Source: Methanoregula sp. (GTDB lineage Archaea > Halobacteriota > Methanomicrobia > Methanomicrobiales > Methanospirillaceae). From it: a stretch of DNA of 64,000 bases. Positions 45,122-53,752 of this stretch are shown in pieces. Within the stretch, counting starts at the first letter, position 1. Each line of letters opens with the position of its first letter. The position numbers were made by a program, and so were the translations under genes. The stretch covers positions 80,484 through 144,483 of the forward strand of contig NZ_JALOCH010000008.1 in assembly GCF_023227875.1 (NCBI RefSeq), written 5' to 3'. The notes beneath the pieces are model-generated. The model was given only the letters and a program-made list of their open reading frames with translations. It ran no database searches and had not been told where the DNA came from.

Positions 45122-45517
45122 TTATTTGCTGGAAAGATCGTGGTGAAGTGTTCGAAGTTCAATTCCCTTTTCCTTACTGGGGAATGGTAGCGCAACTACG
45201 GCTCCTTGTGCATTTACTCTTAATTGCCAAAATTTTTGAGAGAGACAACCTTCAGGTTTCACTTCAACAATCTCAACCTGGGAAATATTTTTAAGTTGTA
45301 GAGCACCCTCCCGTTCGACATAAGATGTTCCCTCTTGAACTTTTGCATGGTATAAGAATCTTTGATCAGTCATTGCAGCCCAAAAATTCCCACCACCACC
45401 AAGACCGAGGCATCCACCTTTAAACACAACTGGGGAGAAAAAATATACTGATTCATTTGCGGATAGTTGCTTTACTAAATCATCTGGCAGACCCGTTTTT
45501 TGAAGTGCTTGTGGCAT
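45122..45517 (-). CDS. Small PH-like domain protein, unknown function
   Basis: 131 residues. A Gly-rich turn (GGCLGLGGGGNFWAAMTDQR) and FLYHAKVQEGTSYVEREG, then KNISQVEIVEV, resemble the strand order of bacterial PH-like domains (where a TDQR/T-x-x-R segment is typical). It ends with a predicted helix (GIELRTLHHDL). Start ATG 45517. It is 24 bp upstream of the YidD-like gene on the same strand, so the two may be co-transcribed. No firm family. Confidence 0.6.
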   Translation of the reverse strand: MPQALQKTGLPDDLVKQLSANESVYFFSPVVFKGGCLGLGGGGNFWAAMTDQRFLYHAKVQEGTSYVEREGALQLKNISQVEIVEVKPEGCLSQKFWQLRVNAQGAVVALPFPSKEKGIELRTLHHDLSSK

Positions 45518-46193
45518 ATTTTGTTATCTCATACCAATGTAAATAAATATATCGAAAATCATGCGGTCCTTATTTTTTGTTCAATTTAACACGAATCGTT
45601 TGAATATTCAAAAAGAATATAGAAGACACTATCCCATACTCTCCCCTGTTTTTACAAGTATTTCTTTAATTGAATTGAGAAAACCCATATGAAAAAAAAA
45701 TTACCAAAAAGATATACTTTCCTAACTTATCTTACAAAAATGGCCTATCACATTTATTCTGGTTTTTAGTGGCTTTCCAAGTGTATCTAGAAAATTCATT
45801 CATGAGTGCAGATAGATATTACTCACCATCATTATATTACACGATCTTGCAGTATTTTAGACCTTTTTTTCATGGTAGATATAATCCGTATTTCTCCATA
45901 TTTCTCACGTCGGAAAAATGTAATGAAAAAAATGAGTCTGAATTTTGTTAATTTAGTCTATCTATAGGTAATTTTGTTGACGACTCGGATCCCAGTTTAA
46001 TAGTTGTCGTAAAAAAAAAGAGAGATCGCATAGTATTCAAACAATGTTCAGAAAATTTTCGTAAGATACAACGAAATACGATCATTTATCACCGGTAACC
46101 CGGCTTCAAAATATCCAGAAATTTCCGCCCTTTCAAAAGTCTTATCAGGATATCGCGCGTAAAGAGAGATCATCCCAATTTGGGGAGGATTTT
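45518..46193. other. AT-rich intergenic region at right end of the island
   Basis: 676 bp without a convincing gene. It carries the motif at 45886-45914 and, at its end, the ribosome site ttggggagg of the orphan integrase start. The composition resembles the 304-bp region before the middle integrase, as expected for the same end of two related elements. Short open frames inside lack ribosome sites and similarity. Confidence 0.6.
45886..45914. repeat. Conserved motif upstream of orphan integrase start
   Basis: 29 bp (ccgtatttctccatatttct then cacgtcgga), matching 23169-23197 at most positions. It lies 280 bp before the orphan integrase ATG, compared with 188 bp at the middle integrase. Confidence 0.55.
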
Positions 46194-46271
46194 ATGAAAA
46201 AAAGCTGGAATGAAGCGGATTCTAACCAGCCAAAAAGTAGCTCTATAGCAGCACTTCTTTTGATGGTTTGA
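46194..46271 (+). pseudogene. Orphan integrase N-terminus, int(N)
   Basis: 25 codons with a strong ribosome site: MKKSWNEADSNQPKSSSIAA then LLLMV and a stop. It aligns without gaps with residues 1-20 of the middle integrase (MKKGQNQGDSGSEKNRSIAA) and diverges exactly after the att core at codons 17-20. This is the 5' piece of the right element's integrase gene, cut off by integration. Too short to be functional alone; it marks the right boundary of the island. Confidence 0.8.
46242..46253 (+). other. Right attachment core (attR)
   Basis: tctatagcagca encodes S-I-A-A at codons 17-20 of the orphan integrase start, as at 23433 and at the tRNA-Glu end. Ten bases (atagcagca plus flank) are shared with the tRNA. 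Downstream sequence returns to GC-rich chromosomal composition within 200 bp. Confidence 0.65.
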
Positions 46272-46419
46272 TTTCCTGACTTAATTTTCAGACAGCACGC
46301 AATGAAATTTTTACCGGGGCGAATCCATCAGGAGATTTTCCGGTCTTGGATCGGTTCCAATTTTCCAGAGATCCGTTTCACTCACGCATTCCTTTACAAA
46401 AAATTTCTAAAAAAGATAA

Positions 46420-48075
46420 TTATTCCGTCGCGGTTTCATTCGCGGTCGTATTGGATGCAGAGGAGTTCGTGGCCGCGGTCGTCTTCACCGGCACCGGGAT
46501 TTTTGTATGCGTTGGCGTCGGGGTCGGGGTCGGCGACGGTTTCAGGTCGGTCATGACCTCCACGAATCCTTTGGGAACCGTCGATGATTTCGAGGATATC
46601 ATCTCGCCGTCCTTGTACACTTCGACCGTCAGCTTCTCGGACGAGCCGTCCAGTTTCTGGATCGATACCACGACAACGCCCTCGCTGGTCGGGATCTGGT
46701 AGAATTTTTCTCCGGCACCATAAATTTCTGCCTGGTTGCCGGCCGTGCCCGCCGTTCCTTTGAACTCATTCACATAGAGGATATGCACCCAGACACCTGA
46801 CGCGGGAACGGCCATCTGCGAACCGGACGTGGCGGCGGTTGTTGATTCAGGGACTGCGGTGGTCTTTACGACCGTGACTTTCGTGGTTGCCGGGACGGTG
46901 GTTGTAACCGTTGTCACCACGGGAGCCGGCGTTACCTCGGGAGCTGCTGTCCCCCCGCCAAGCGGGTTTGCAAAGATGAAGACCGCGGCGATGATGGCGA
47001 TGATGACAATCGCAATCACACCGATAAGGATCGGTTTTTTGCTCCGAGGTGCTGCTTGCGGTACCGGTGGCGGTGCCTGCGGGGATTCCGCTGCGGCACC
47101 CGGTGCATCCGGAGGAATTGCGGCAGATCCGAGCACGGGCCATTTTACTTCGGGCATTGCCAGCTCGGCAGTATCCGGGGCCGGGGCGTCCTGTCCCGGT
47201 GCTGCGCCCGGCTCTTCCGCGTGTACAGCCGGCTGGTACTGCTGCTTTGGTACCAGGGGGTAGGGCTGGTTACGCGGGACCGAGTCCTCGATGAGCGGTT
47301 CGATGGAATGGATCACGTCCTCGATGGGGCGCTCTTTCTTCTCGTTCCCGGCAACGTACGCCGGGACATGCATCTGAACCTGCGGGGCAACGGGCGATTG
47401 AGGTTCAGCCGCCCCGGCAAGGCGTGCATCGAGTTCGGCTTCGGTAACAACCGGTGTCCCGCACTTGTTGCAGAACGCCGACCCGGGCGGCACGCGGCTG
47501 CCACAGCGGTTGCAGAACGAGCCGGTCGGAAGTGAGGTTGTCTCCACCGGTGCCGGCATGTACGGCGCAGGCTCAACGATCTTCTTCATCGGGCCCGGGC
47601 GGGCGATCTCGATCTTCTTCTTCGGCGTCGGGGCGACCGGGACGTTTGTGGCTTCCACTCTCGCAGAGAAGTGCTCCTGTTCAGCCGGGTATGCCTCATG
47701 TTCCGGAACATCCGGCATGATCGGGTGCTGGACCCCGGCCGCGATCTGATGGCGGAGGACCTTCACCCACTCATCGCACTCCCTCCTCCGGTCGCCGCCG
47801 CTGGTCTTGGAGAACGTGAGGATCATCTGCCGGGTGGCACCGGTATTGGTGATGATGGAGAGCGTGAGGGTCGGGTCGCGGATGGCATTCTCTCCCACTT
47901 CGATATCGCGCAGGGTCGCGAGAAGGATTTCCTGGGGGGCGATCAGGTGTTTCTTGCTGTCCACTAAGATGAGGCGCCGTGTCGTGAGCACCGCGTCAAA
48001 GGAGACGGACTTGACTTTGATGTTCTGTGCATTGAGGACGACTGTCTCGTCACTGTAGAGATCAGGATATGCCAT
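46420..48075 (-). CDS. Membrane-anchored zinc-ribbon protein with N-terminal PH-like domain
   Basis: 551 residues. The N-terminal ~115 residues (VVLNAQNIKVKSVSFDAVLT, TTRRLILVD) look like a PH-like lipid or protein-binding domain. A double zinc ribbon follows (FCNRCG, FCNKCG near 187-205), then a long Pro/Ala-rich linker, one transmembrane helix (ILIGVIAIVIIAIIAAVFIF), a Thr-rich stalk and an outer domain with VWVHILYVNEF and VVVSIQKLDGS. It ends in a low-complexity Pro/Thr then Asn/Thr tail. Such topology fits a membrane sensor or scaffold; the role is unknown. It lies between the island and serS. Confidence 0.72.
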   Translation of the reverse strand: MAYPDLYSDETVVLNAQNIKVKSVSFDAVLTTRRLILVDSKKHLIAPQEILLATLRDIEVGENAIRDPTLTLSIITNTGATRQMILTFSKTSGGDRRRECDEWVKVLRHQIAAGVQHPIMPDVPEHEAYPAEQEHFSARVEATNVPVAPTPKKKIEIARPGPMKKIVEPAPYMPAPVETTSLPTGSFCNRCGSRVPPGSAFCNKCGTPVVTEAELDARLAGAAEPQSPVAPQVQMHVPAYVAGNEKKERPIEDVIHSIEPLIEDSVPRNQPYPLVPKQQYQPAVHAEEPGAAPGQDAPAPDTAELAMPEVKWPVLGSAAIPPDAPGAAAESPQAPPPVPQAAPRSKKPILIGVIAIVIIAIIAAVFIFANPLGGGTAAPEVTPAPVVTTVTTTVPATTKVTVVKTTAVPESTTAATSGSQMAVPASGVWVHILYVNEFKGTAGTAGNQAEIYGAGEKFYQIPTSEGVVVVSIQKLDGSSEKLTVEVYKDGEMISSKSSTVPKGFVEVMTDLKPSPTPTPTPTHTKIPVPVKTTAATNSSASNTTANETATE

Positions 48076-48153
48076 GCAACCACGTTCCTGAATATATCTT
48101 CGTCATCTGAATAAAATAAGTGTTTGTGGGGATTTTACTCTTTTTACACGGGA

Positions 48154-49431
48154 TCAGAGAAATTCGCGCCCGTTCATGTAGGGGCGGAGCACTGTCGGTA
48201 TGGTGACCGACCCGTCTTCCTGCTGGTTGTTCTCCAGGATCGCACGCATGACCCGGGAGGTGGCGATCGCGGTGGAGTTAAGCGTATGCACGTGCTGCTT
48301 TGATTCGAAATCGCTCTTGTCCCGCACCCTGATGTTGAGCCGGACGGCCTGGTAGGAGGTGCAGTTCGAGCAGGAGACGACCTCCTTGTACGCGTCCTCG
48401 CGCGGCATCCAGACCTCGATATCATATTTCTTGGCCGCGACCGTGCCGATGTCGCCCGTGCAGATGTTCACGACATGGTAGGGGAGGTCAAGGCCACAGA
48501 AGATCTCCTCAGCGTTTGCGAGGAGCTCTTCGTGGATCTGCCACGAGTCTTCCGGCTTGCAGAACACGAACTGCTCGACCTTGGTGAACTGGTGGACGCG
48601 GAAGAGGCCCTTGGTGTCAAGGCCGTGCGCCCCGATCTCGCGGCGGAAGCAGGGGGAGATGCCGGCGAGACGGAGCGGGAGGTCTTTTTCCTCGAAGATC
48701 TCGTCCTGGTACATGGCGCCTATCGGGTGCTCGCTCGTTGCGATCAGGTACGCATCGTCGCCATCGATCTTGTACATCACCTTCTCGAAATCCCCGAGGT
48801 CCGTGACACCTTCGTAGGAGGTCCGGTTGATCATGTACGGCGGGATGACCGGCGTGAACCCTTTCCCTGCAAGCAGGTCGATCGCATAGCGCTGGAGCGC
48901 CATGTCGAGGAGGACGAGGTTGCCCTTGAGGAAATAGAAACCGGCGCCCGAGCACTTTGCCGCCCGCTCGAAGTCAGCCCAGCCTTTTTCGGTTGCGAGC
49001 TGCCCGTGGTTCCTGACTTCGAAGGAGAAGGTCTTCGGCGTCCCGACCTTTTTGATCTCCACGTTTTCCGTGTCGTCTTTGCCGACCGGGACGCTCTCGT
49101 GCAGGATGTTGGGGAGGCGCATCAGGAGGGACCGGACCGCAGTCCGTATCTCTTCCTGTTCCGCGTCGCACTCCCTGATCCTCCGGGGGAGTGCAGCGGC
49201 TTCTGCCATCAGGGGTTGTGCGTCCTTGCCGGCTTTCTTTGCTGCATTGATGTCGCGGGCAATGGTGTTGCGGCGCTGGCGGATCTGGTCGGTCTCCACC
49301 TTCAGTTCGCGGGACCGGACGTCCTTTTTCAGGACTTCATCGACCCACGCGATCTTTTCCGGATCATTGCGTTTCAAGAGATCCGCCTTCACCACATCCG
49401 GGCTTGCCCGTACGAACCTGATATCAAGCAT
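48154..49431 (-). CDS. serS: Seryl-tRNA synthetase
   Basis: 425 residues, the canonical SerRS. A coiled-coil arm for tRNA-Ser binding spans about residues 28-105 (RNTIARDINAAKKAGKDAQP). Class II motif 2 is ISPCFRREIGAHG and motif 3 includes ATSRVMRAILENNQ. It attaches serine to tRNA-Ser such as the one at 3452. Some methanogens use an unusual SerRS type instead; this one is the common type, consistent with Methanomicrobiales. It stands between the two zinc-ribbon proteins. Confidence 0.95.
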   Translation of the reverse strand: MLDIRFVRASPDVVKADLLKRNDPEKIAWVDEVLKKDVRSRELKVETDQIRQRRNTIARDINAAKKAGKDAQPLMAEAAALPRRIRECDAEQEEIRTAVRSLLMRLPNILHESVPVGKDDTENVEIKKVGTPKTFSFEVRNHGQLATEKGWADFERAAKCSGAGFYFLKGNLVLLDMALQRYAIDLLAGKGFTPVIPPYMINRTSYEGVTDLGDFEKVMYKIDGDDAYLIATSEHPIGAMYQDEIFEEKDLPLRLAGISPCFRREIGAHGLDTKGLFRVHQFTKVEQFVFCKPEDSWQIHEELLANAEEIFCGLDLPYHVVNICTGDIGTVAAKKYDIEVWMPREDAYKEVVSCSNCTSYQAVRLNIRVRDKSDFESKQHVHTLNSTAIATSRVMRAILENNQQEDGSVTIPTVLRPYMNGREFL

Positions 49432-49617
49432 TCCTGATTCTCCAATCCTGCTTTTCGCGATCAGTTATTGGTTTATCCTTCATTTATCGCCTTCTCTTTT
49501 TCCGGCCGCGGGAATACCCGGGCGCTGCGCAGGACCGCTCGCAGAGCCCGGGGCCTAAAAGGGAGCCCCTGACAATCCTTTATCAGGTCCCAGGGGCAAC
49601 ACAGGACGTGAGCATGT

Positions 49618-49824
49618 ATGGCAGATTTTTCTTATATCTGTAAGAACCTGAGCGGCACGGCCCCAACGAAAGGGCAGGAATCCGGTACCGCCAGCTGTGC
49701 ACGCCATCTCGAGACCGGGGCCTTCTGTACCGCACACTCCGCAGCAGCAGCGGCAGAGGGAAAGGAACTGTGCCCATCTGCGGATTACCTGAAGATCCTC
49801 TCGATCGCGAAGAGGAAATTTTAA
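49618..49824 (+). CDS. Small cysteine-containing hypothetical protein
   Basis: 68 residues, MADFSYICKNLSGTAPTKGQ at the start. Four cysteines (positions about 8, 27, 37, 51) with two histidines might bind a metal. The end (SADYLKILSIAKRKF) is basic. It lies between serS and a convergent zinc-ribbon gene. Frames on the opposite strand here are Arg/Pro-rich shadows. No family recognised; coding potential is suggested by cysteine spacing and the small gaps only. Confidence 0.5.
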   Translation: MADFSYICKNLSGTAPTKGQESGTASCARHLETGAFCTAHSAAAAAEGKELCPSADYLKILSIAKRKF

Positions 49825-49836
49825 ACAAAATCCTCG

Positions 49837-50856
49837 TCAGATCCGTATTTTATACTCGAATACTTGGTCGACAAGTTTGAATTCTTCCCCGGAGTAGTAG
49901 CGGGCGATCACTTCCACCCGGTCCAGTTTTTCGGTCCCCTGGAGTTCGATGCCGCTGTCGACCTGGAGCGGCCTGAAGGTGCCGGTGAGTATCTCGCCAT
50001 CCGAGCGGGTGAGCCGGACGAACACTTCCCGCACACCCCGCTGGCCCTTGCCGCCCTTGTACTGGACGGATACCATCTTCGAGATCGGGTCGCGCTTCAC
50101 TTCGAAGTAGACAAGGAGACTGTCCGGGGGAACGTCGGTCGGGCCGGGTTCAAACGAGACCACTTCCGCGGTTGTGACCGGGACTTCTTTTGAAACTGCA
50201 CCAGGGACGGCGGTTGTTTCCACGACAACCGGTCCCGGTGTCGGGGGGGTCGTGGCCGTGACGGCCGTGCCCGCTGACGGTGATGATGCAGGGTAGATCT
50301 GCATGGCACCGGAGAGCACGAGGGCGGCGATCGCGATGATGACGATGACAACGGCAACTGCCACGCCTTTCTTCGCCATGCCTTCAGGGAGGGGGAAACG
50401 TCCCTTGTCGCGGGGCGGGGGGATGGTGACCGACGCAAGCGTGACCGGCACGGTCTTTTTCAGCAGCGATTCCCGGCCCGGGACCCCGGGTTCTTCCGCG
50501 GGTTCCGGTTCAACGTCCGGTACCATCATCAGCGGGTCCGGCTGTTTTTCTTCCGGTTCAGCATCCGCAGGTCTGGATTTTTTTGCCCGGGACGCCCGCG
50601 GTTTTTTTGCCGGCGCGGCATTCTCACCGGGGACATCAGGAAGATCCGGGGGCGGGGAGTCCTTTGAGCTCCCAATCATCGTCCCGCAGGAAGCGCAGAA
50701 CCGGGAACCGGGCACGAGAAGCGTGCCGCAGAGGGTGCAGGCCGGGGGCGGCGCGATTCGCGCTCCGCAGGACTCGCAGAACGGCGTATCCGGGGGCACC
50801 TCCTTATGGCACCGCGGGCACGTCACGCTCTTTTTCCCTGGACCCGGCAGTTTCAT
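49837..50856 (-). CDS. Zinc-ribbon protein with single transmembrane helix
   Basis: 339 residues. Two consecutive zinc ribbons open the protein (CPRCHKEVPP, FCESCG, CTLCG, FCASCG, residues about 13-60). A charged Pro/Lys-rich linker leads to one transmembrane helix (GVAVAVVIVIIAIAALVLSG, about 165-185), then a Thr/Pro stalk and an outer beta domain (YFEVKRDPISKMVSVQYKGG). The topology matches the protein at 46420, and both flank serS, but the outer domains differ. Function unknown; possibly a sensor of external conditions. Confidence 0.72.
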   Translation of the reverse strand: MKLPGPGKKSVTCPRCHKEVPPDTPFCESCGARIAPPPACTLCGTLLVPGSRFCASCGTMIGSSKDSPPPDLPDVPGENAAPAKKPRASRAKKSRPADAEPEEKQPDPLMMVPDVEPEPAEEPGVPGRESLLKKTVPVTLASVTIPPPRDKGRFPLPEGMAKKGVAVAVVIVIIAIAALVLSGAMQIYPASSPSAGTAVTATTPPTPGPVVVETTAVPGAVSKEVPVTTAEVVSFEPGPTDVPPDSLLVYFEVKRDPISKMVSVQYKGGKGQRGVREVFVRLTRSDGEILTGTFRPLQVDSGIELQGTEKLDRVEVIARYYSGEEFKLVDQVFEYKIRI

Positions 50857-51045
50857 TCTTCCACGAACACTCCCTGCTCCCGGTAACGGTGAGTATTGTA
50901 CGGTATGCCCCCAAACAGTTAAAAACTCCTTCCCTGTTTACCGGGTTCAGATCAGGCCGGGCACGCGGGGGGAGGTACGCGAAATTCCGCAAAGCATTAT
51001 TCTATCTGTCAGGATAACGGTACTGCATTGGAAGGACGGACCGGA

Positions 51046-51825
51046 ATGAAGATCGCAGTCTGCGGGAAAGGGGGAGTCGGTAAGACGTTCATTGCCGGGA
51101 GCCTTGCCGGGTACTTCTCCTCTGCCGGCCGCCCGGTCATTGCCATTGACGCGGACTCATCGCCGAACCTTGCGCCAAACCTCGGGCTCTCTCATGAGGA
51201 GGCGTCCCGCATCGTTCCCGTTGCGGAGAACAGCGAACTGATCCGGATGAAGACCGGCACGGACTATTCCGGGGTCATGCGTCTCTCGTTCACGGTCGAC
51301 GACATCATCGGCAGGTACGGCGTGCCGACACCGTCAGGCGCGAACCTGCTTGTCATGGGGACGGTGAAGGCGATGGGGGCCGGGTGTGCCTGCCCGGCCC
51401 ATTCGGTGATCAAGGCGCTGATGCGCCACCTTGTTGTCGAGCGGGACGAGGTTGTCATCCTGGACATGGAGGCCGGGATCGAACATCTCGGCAGGGGCAC
51501 GGCCGGGCACGTGGATGTCCTGCTCGCGGTCACCGATGCAAACAGGAAATCCCTGGAGATCGCTGCAACGATCTGCCGGCTCGCAAAAGGATCGGATATC
51601 AGGACCATCGGCCTTGTCGCCAACCGGGTGACCGGCGCACAGCAGGAGCAGGCGATCCGGGCGTTTGCAGAAGCTCACGACCTCCCGGTCCTCGGCCTCG
51701 TGCCCTTCGACCAGCAGGTCGCCGATGCGGGTGTCACTGGTGAAGCGGTCGATCCGTCAGCGTCCGGGGCCGTGCAGGCAATTGAAGGACTGGCAAAGAG
51801 CCTGGAGAATACCCATGCCCGGTGA
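51046..51825 (+). CDS. CooC-like nickel-insertion ATPase (first of two)
   Basis: 259 residues of the MinD/CooC family. The P-loop is GKGGVGKT (residues 7-14) with the deviant-Walker lysine, and DADSSPN is the switch I region. The metal-binding motif GAGCACPAH (CxC) is typical of CooC proteins that mature carbon monoxide dehydrogenase or acetyl-CoA synthase by nickel insertion. ATG 51046 begins MKIAVCGKGG; the longer frame at 51028 is less likely. It lies 33 bp before a second CooC-like gene on the same strand. No CODH gene is in the window. CfbC is considered and rejected elsewhere. Confidence 0.85.
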   Translation: MKIAVCGKGGVGKTFIAGSLAGYFSSAGRPVIAIDADSSPNLAPNLGLSHEEASRIVPVAENSELIRMKTGTDYSGVMRLSFTVDDIIGRYGVPTPSGANLLVMGTVKAMGAGCACPAHSVIKALMRHLVVERDEVVILDMEAGIEHLGRGTAGHVDVLLAVTDANRKSLEIAATICRLAKGSDIRTIGLVANRVTGAQQEQAIRAFAEAHDLPVLGLVPFDQQVADAGVTGEAVDPSASGAVQAIEGLAKSLENTHAR

Positions 51826-51858
51826 TCCCCGGTTATTTTCCCGGAGGGAGATGGACGT

Positions 51859-52626
51859 ATGAAGACATTCGTGACCATGGGGCGAGGAGGCACCGGCAAG
51901 ACTACCTTCGTTGCGCTGATGGCAAAGTACCTCATCGACACGGGCCGGACCCCCATCCTGCTTGTCGATGCGGACCCGGACCAGAACCTTGCGGAGATGG
52001 CGGGGGTAGATCTCGAAGCCGCGGGAAAGAAGACGATCGCGGAGCTGCTGTCCGAGACGTTCATCCAGCAGGGCGGGACAACGGTCGGCATCCCCCCGTC
52101 AAAGAGGATCGAGAACCGCATCTGGGAAGAGGGGCTCTATGAAGGCGACCGGTTCGACCTCTTCTCGGTCGGCACCAAGTGGGTGGAGGGTTGTTACTGC
52201 CTGCCGGATGCAGCGCTGAAGAATGCCCTCGCTTCCATAACAAAACAGTACCGCTACGTTCTCATCGATTCGCCCGGCGGGCTCGAGCACCTGAACCGGA
52301 AGATCGCAAGCGATGTCGATACGATCTTCGATGTCATGGGGCCGTCTTCGAAATCGTTTGCGCACGTGCGTAGGGCGCACCGGGTGATTGAGGAGGTCGG
52401 CATCCGGTTCAACCGGTTCTATGTCATCGGGGGGTATGGGTTTGCTGCCGATCCGGACCCTGCGGCCCTTGCTGCTCTTGACCTGCCGTATATCGGGAGG
52501 ATTGCTGCGGATCCTGATGTGGCCCGGATGGTTTTGCAGGGGAAGTGCCTGTTTGAAACTCCTGCTGGGTCTCCGGCGTACCGGTCGGTGGCGGGGATTG
52601 TGGAGAGGGTGCTGGCGGGGGAATAG
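51859..52626 (+). CDS. CooC-like nickel-insertion ATPase (second of two)
   Basis: 255 residues. The P-loop GRGGTGKTT (residues 8-16) and DADPDQN are clear; the metal motif is EGCYCLPD (CxC), as in the first copy. The two proteins are divergent paralogues, so they may act as a heterodimer or serve different targets. Downstream is a GC-rich repeat region. Maturation of carbon monoxide dehydrogenase/acetyl-CoA synthase is the likely pathway, by family knowledge. Confidence 0.83.
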   Translation: MKTFVTMGRGGTGKTTFVALMAKYLIDTGRTPILLVDADPDQNLAEMAGVDLEAAGKKTIAELLSETFIQQGGTTVGIPPSKRIENRIWEEGLYEGDRFDLFSVGTKWVEGCYCLPDAALKNALASITKQYRYVLIDSPGGLEHLNRKIASDVDTIFDVMGPSSKSFAHVRRAHRVIEEVGIRFNRFYVIGGYGFAADPDPAALAALDLPYIGRIAADPDVARMVLQGKCLFETPAGSPAYRSVAGIVERVLAGE

Positions 52627-52830
52627 TTCCGGGGACGAAGGGGCGTTGTCATCACACCTTACTTAAAAACCGCGAGCAGATCAACCAGACTTGCTCAAAA
52701 TTTTAATCGATCCATCTGCCCATGCATAATTTTTTCAAGCAGGGCCCAGCTCAAAAATTTTTCCCACAATGAAAAATTATCCGGAAAATTTTCCCAAACT
52801 TTTTTTCCGAGAAATTTCCCGACCCATACG

Positions 52831-53375
52831 AAAAATCCGGGCAACAGGATTCCCACCACTCACACCGTAAACCCCCTTGAAAACCACTCCCCCGGAACCC
52901 CTTTTTTCCGGTTCCGGACCATCCCCAATCCGGCCACGCTACGGGCTCCGATTCACAATTTTTCCGGAACGGAGCCCCATACGGGCCCGGATTGGGATCC
53001 GACAACCCCCTGTTTGATACAAAACTCCTGGAGTTTTTTGCATAACAGGGGGTCCGGCAGATGTTCACGATTCTCCATCTCCCGTCGGAGAAATGCGGAT
53101 TTGAGGGATATACTGCTCCGAAATGCCGGGGGGGCGAAGGGATGGGGAGATCTGGCCGATAAACCTCTGCCCTGACAGGGATCTTCAAAACCCGGGTTTC
53201 TTCATCTCCACCCTCCCGCGACCAGAACATCGCGGCAGCTCCCTGTCTTCAGGGGAAACAGGTTCTATACAGGCCGGTTTTTCTCTGCGGATACAGGCTC
53301 TTTTCCCCAAAAGGGCACCGCACAGGGGATTTCCGGAACACTTCCCTCCAAAACCCCCGAAACAGGCCGGTCGGG
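52831..53375. repeat. Long repeat A (about 545 bp), GC-rich non-coding
   Basis: Very similar to 58251-58792. Shared segments include ttccggaccatcc, gggatccgac, ctgtttgatacaaaact and gatgttcacgattctccatc. The frames inside are Pro/Arg/Ser-rich and not preserved in both copies, so I call it non-coding. It fills most of the 1.1-kb gap between the CooC-like genes and the secreted protein at 53753. A 50-bp boundary block (52739-52788, gcagggcccagctcaaaa) recurs at 59335-59380. Confidence 0.85.
53006..53052. other. Hairpin-forming core of long repeat A
   Basis: ccccctgtt pairs with aacaggggg across a loop that itself holds the palindrome aaaactcctggagtttt. The same hairpin is at 58424-58470. Conservation of both arms in two copies argues for a structure, possibly in RNA. 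Confidence 0.7.
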
Positions 53376-53752
53376 TTTCAACCAAAATGACTGATCCACG
53401 GTCATTCTGAACCCGGATTGGAGAAAATGGACTCCACCCCTCCTACGGTGATCAGGTACGACAGGATCCGGCCCCCATCAGAGTATGGGGGCATCCTTTT
53501 TTTCTATCGCATGAGTTGAGTCCTCATCCGCATCAGGAGCCACTCATGCGACCAGCTCAATCCGCTACACAGGGTGTAGCAAATCATGTCTTTGGAAATT
53601 TTCCCGTCACAACAATCTTTGGGAAACACAAGATAGATCTGGTGGCAGTTCTTGAGAGTTTTTGCAGAAAACCCACAGCCAAAATCGCTACGGATGTGAA
53701 TTTTGACCTGAAGCCGATCGGGAAGGGGGGATCATTATCGCAAATCATCAGA

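Larger units (their letters stand above)
23433..46253 (+). mobile_element. Right integrative element (about 22.8 kb) with chaperone-GTPase cassette
   Basis: Bounded by att cores at 23433 and 46242. The backbone (integrase, convergent winged-helix regulator, LHRLV protein, HTH-like protein) repeats that of the left element. The cargo is 26.9-41.2 kb, followed by decayed insertion sequences and small accessory genes. The cargo is visibly AT-richer than the flanking chromosome, which fits acquisition from another source. No capsid or replication gene recognised. Confidence 0.7.

Noticed and set aside
45769..45951. 60-residue frame in the right-end intergenic region
   Set aside because: Crosses the conserved motif at 45886-45914, which is shared as DNA with 23169; the reading frame is not.
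51046..51825. Identity as CfbC, the missing F430 reductase component
   Set aside because: CfbC is NifH-like with cysteines for a subunit-bridging 4Fe-4S cluster; this protein has the CxC motif and overall pattern of CooC instead.
53123..53410. 95-residue frame in repeat region A
   Set aside because: Partly shared with copy B as DNA, but the frame is not maintained over the repeat; no ribosome site.
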